From DASQPR01 sp963724705 (lineage in GTDB: Bacteria; Actinomycetota; Actinomycetes; Mycobacteriales; Micromonosporaceae): a stretch of DNA of 64,000 bases. The position numbers and the translations under genes were made by a program. A model generated the notes under the pieces. That model saw only the letters and a program-made list of their open reading frames with translations. It made no database searches and had not been told where the DNA came from. The DNA lies in contig CAVRVS010000004.1 of NCBI GenBank assembly GCA_963724705.1, positions 1,550,001-1,614,000 on the forward strand. The letters are read 5' to 3'. Shown here piece after piece: positions 62,413-64,000 of this stretch. Numbering within the stretch: position 1 is the first letter of the stretch; each line of letters opens with the position of its first letter.

Positions 62413-63056
62413 CGAGCCAGGATCACATCGGCGTCGTCGCGCGTGGTCGCGATCAGCTTCGCGTTGATCTCGTCGCTCGAATGGACCCAATTCAGCGCCG
62501 CCGACCGATCCAGGCCGCGCGAACGTTGACGGCGGATCAGCGAGTCGACACGTACGCCGGCCGGGGTGTCGAGGTAGAGCGCGACGTCGAGCAGCGGCCG
62601 GACCTGATCCCACGGCGCTCGTCGCAGCAGCAGATAGTTGCCCTCCACGATGACGACGCGAATGTCCGCCGGGACGGGGATGGCCGCGTTGATGGACTCG
62701 TGCAACGTACGACTGTAGATCGGGGCGTAGACCACCGGTTCGTCGCAAGCGCGCAGGCGGCGGAGCATCGCAACGAAGCCGTACGCGTCGAACGTTTCCG
62801 GCGCGCCTTTCCGGCCGGCGTATCCGAGACGCGCGAGCTCAGAGTTGGCCAGGTGGAAGCCGTCCATACCGACCGCCAGTGCCGTCCGCGATCCGTACGC
62901 GCCGCACAACGCCGACGCGATCGACGTCGCGAGCGTCGACTTTCCCGCCGCCGGCGGTCCCGCGATCCCGACCACGATCCGGTGTCCAGCGGCGTCGAGT
63001 AGTGGCTCGATCGCCGCACGCGCACCCGCGACCACGACCGGATGTGAACTCGCCAT
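62403..63056 (-). CDS. Uridine kinase/pantothenate kinase-like P-loop kinase
   Basis: 217 residues from ATG 63056. Walker A is VVGIAGPPAAGKSTLA; the later motifs VGMDGFHLANSEL (substrate-binding Asp-Gly-Phe-His), GAPETFDAYGFVAML, VYAPIYSRTLHESI and VVIVEGNYLLLRRAPW match the YfdH/uridine kinase-like and PanK-like kinase group, and RRQRSRGLDRSAA is the lid region. It phosphorylates a small molecule with ATP; fructose, a nucleoside and pantothenate are all known substrates in this superfamily, so none is assigned. A 13-bp tandem repeat overlaps the 3' end. Confidence 0.85.
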   Translation of the reverse strand: MASSHPVVVAGARAAIEPLLDAAGHRIVVGIAGPPAAGKSTLATSIASALCGAYGSRTALAVGMDGFHLANSELARLGYAGRKGAPETFDAYGFVAMLRRLRACDEPVVYAPIYSRTLHESINAAIPVPADIRVVIVEGNYLLLRRAPWDQVRPLLDVALYLDTPAGVRVDSLIRRQRSRGLDRSAALNWVHSSDEINAKLIATTRDDADVILARPG

Positions 63057-63401
63057 GCCGTTACCATTGCACGGCCGAGGCCCGACGGCGAAGATCCGAC
63101 CGCACGCCGGGGCGGACCGGGTTCGGCCCGACCGGTGAGCCGGGCGGTGGCTGCGACGCGGGAGCGCAGAACCGGCAGATCGTGGCAAATCGTTACGACA
63201 CACACACGCACGGCAACGCCACCGTGGAACTACCCACGCGGAGGATTGACCGTATAGAGTCCTTTGCCGGGACGCGCCGACGTTGCCGGTAATGGTGATG
63301 AGATCGGTGTTGTTGGGTATGAGATGGGGCCGGCACCCGGTGCACAGCCGCGAGGGCCGGTGACCGCAGGGCAACTGGGTTTGCTCGAGAGGAGACGCTC
63401 G
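63057..63401. other. 345-bp stretch between divergent genes
   Basis: No protein-like frame. It should carry the promoters of the two divergent genes. Near its right side lie TTGACC and TATAGA hexamers (around 63245-63260) that could be promoter elements, and GAGGAG at about 63388, which is the ribosome site of the next gene. Confidence 0.4.
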
Positions 63402-64000
63402 GTGATCGACAACGCCGCCCCCCGGGAGAGCCACCTGGGCAGCGCGATCCCCAGTCAGCGAACCGACGGCCAGACCAGCGGGTCCGAACGTGTCGGCGCG
63501 CACCGCCTCGACGGCCCGCCCACCGATGACGCCCACATCAGCGGGTCCGGCGCTCCCCGGGTCACCGGAACCGGTATTGCGCGGGTCACCGGATCGGCGA
63601 GCCGGCACGTCACCGGCACCGGAATTGCGCCGGTCGTTGCATCGTCAGCCCAGTCGGATCGCGCGATCGAACCGAGCCACGCCATACCGCCGGGTCGGCG
63701 AAGTTGGTTCGACGACGCGACGATGGTCCTGCCGGCCTTCCTCACCGGCCGGTTGGAGGCAGCCGCGCAGGCCGCCGCGGACGCCGTCACCGAGGCGATC
63801 TCGGCCCGCACGCCGGCCGACGCGGTCGCAGCGGCCGGGCATGCGCAAGAAGCGGGCCGCGCGCAGGCAGCCGCCGAGACCGAGGCCGCGACCGGCCGTC
63901 CCGCCCCGGCGCCCACATCGGAGACCGAGCCCAGCGACCGGCTGCCGTCCTCGGAGCGAAACATGCTCATCTTCGTGGCCATGCTGCTGGCGCTCGGTAC
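63402..64000 (+). CDS. Ala/Thr/Gly-rich protein with C-terminal membrane helix, gene leaves the window
   Basis: From GTG 63402 (GAGGAG eight bases before it) the frame is open to the last base, 199 codons, with no stop. The first 100 residues are low complexity and contain a repeated VTGTGIA motif (ARVTG, RHVTGTGIAP); residues 110-165 form Ala-rich helices (GRLEAAAQAAADAVTEAISART); the visible end, ERNMLIFVAMLLALG, is the start of a membrane helix. No family is recognised. The frame is in the strand and codon style of its neighbours, so it is probably a real gene truncated only by the window edge. Confidence 0.55.
   Translation, partial: MIDNAAPRESHLGSAIPSQRTDGQTSGSERVGAHRLDGPPTDDAHISGSGAPRVTGTGIARVTGSASRHVTGTGIAPVVASSAQSDRAIEPSHAIPPGRRSWFDDATMVLPAFLTGRLEAAAQAAADAVTEAISARTPADAVAAAGHAQEAGRAQAAAETEAATGRPAPAPTSETEPSDRLPSSERNMLIFVAMLLALG

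Overview
The window is high-GC DNA (roughly two thirds G+C) from an actinobacterium. The evidence is the gene content and signals rather than any single marker: a conservon-type signalling cluster (sensor kinase, Roadblock, DUF742, small GTPase), a SigE-family ECF sigma factor, several transmembrane Ser/Thr kinases with a PP2C phosphatase, LppX/LprG-type and septum-formation-type lipid/extracellular domains, an actinobacterial Tad pilus locus, frequent GTG starts, ATGA/GTGA gene overlaps and apparently leaderless promoters. I cannot name the genus from the sequence alone. No rRNA, tRNA, insertion sequence, prophage or CRISPR array was recognised; the window looks like ordinary chromosome.

Layout. 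1-2.4 kb: end of an MFS exporter, an ArsR/SRPBCC pair with a clear operator, and an M55 D-aminopeptidase. 2.4-8.3 kb: RDD membrane protein, a flavin reductase, then a pseudokinase gene followed by a genuine Ser/Thr kinase gene. 9-13.6 kb: cupin, orphan ribbon-helix-helix protein and a complete metal ABC importer (binding lipoprotein, ATPase, two permeases) with a palindromic operator. 13.6-20.6 kb: a PknB-like kinase with a septum-formation ectodomain, a glycogen-debranching-type gene broken by four single-base insertions, and an intact GH63-like glucosidase. 20.6-26.8 kb: lactate monooxygenase-type enzyme, membrane protein, citrate synthase, PP2C phosphatase, ATPase-LuxR regulator, YaaA. 26.8-37.1 kb: ECF sigma factor, then a twelve-gene Tad/Flp-type pilus locus, from prepilin peptidase to TadG, mostly translationally coupled.

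37.1-47.5 kb: dimethylglycine/sarcosine dehydrogenase-like flavoprotein, repeat lipoprotein, a coupled pair encoding a membrane-anchored triple helix-hairpin-helix protein and an ArfA-like BON-OmpA protein, a small acetyltransferase, a GGDEF protein with a degenerate EAL domain, and a methyltransferase. 47.6-51.8 kb: conservon cvnABCD, in which the sensor-kinase frame is interrupted by an apparent one-base deletion in a C-rich run. 51.8-55.6 kb: secreted phosphoesterase and two paralogous LppX/LprG-type lipoproteins. 55.8-60.2 kb: glucose-6-phosphate dehydrogenase, and cytosine deaminase/permease genes facing each other across a shared hairpin. 60.7-64 kb: a thioredoxin-fold DUF929 protein coupled to a VKOR protein (oxidative protein folding), a P-loop nucleoside-type kinase, and the start of an unrecognised Ala-rich membrane protein that leaves the window.

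How the parts fit: much of the window concerns the cell envelope and signalling across it (three kinases or pseudokinases, one PP2C, one conservon, one c-di-GMP protein, pilus, lipoproteins, PG-binding OmpA, disulfide machinery). The most unusual elements are the HHH-OmpA gene pair, the pseudokinase-kinase pair, the pilus locus with no canonical pilin, and two frame-disrupted genes whose frames remain otherwise well preserved.
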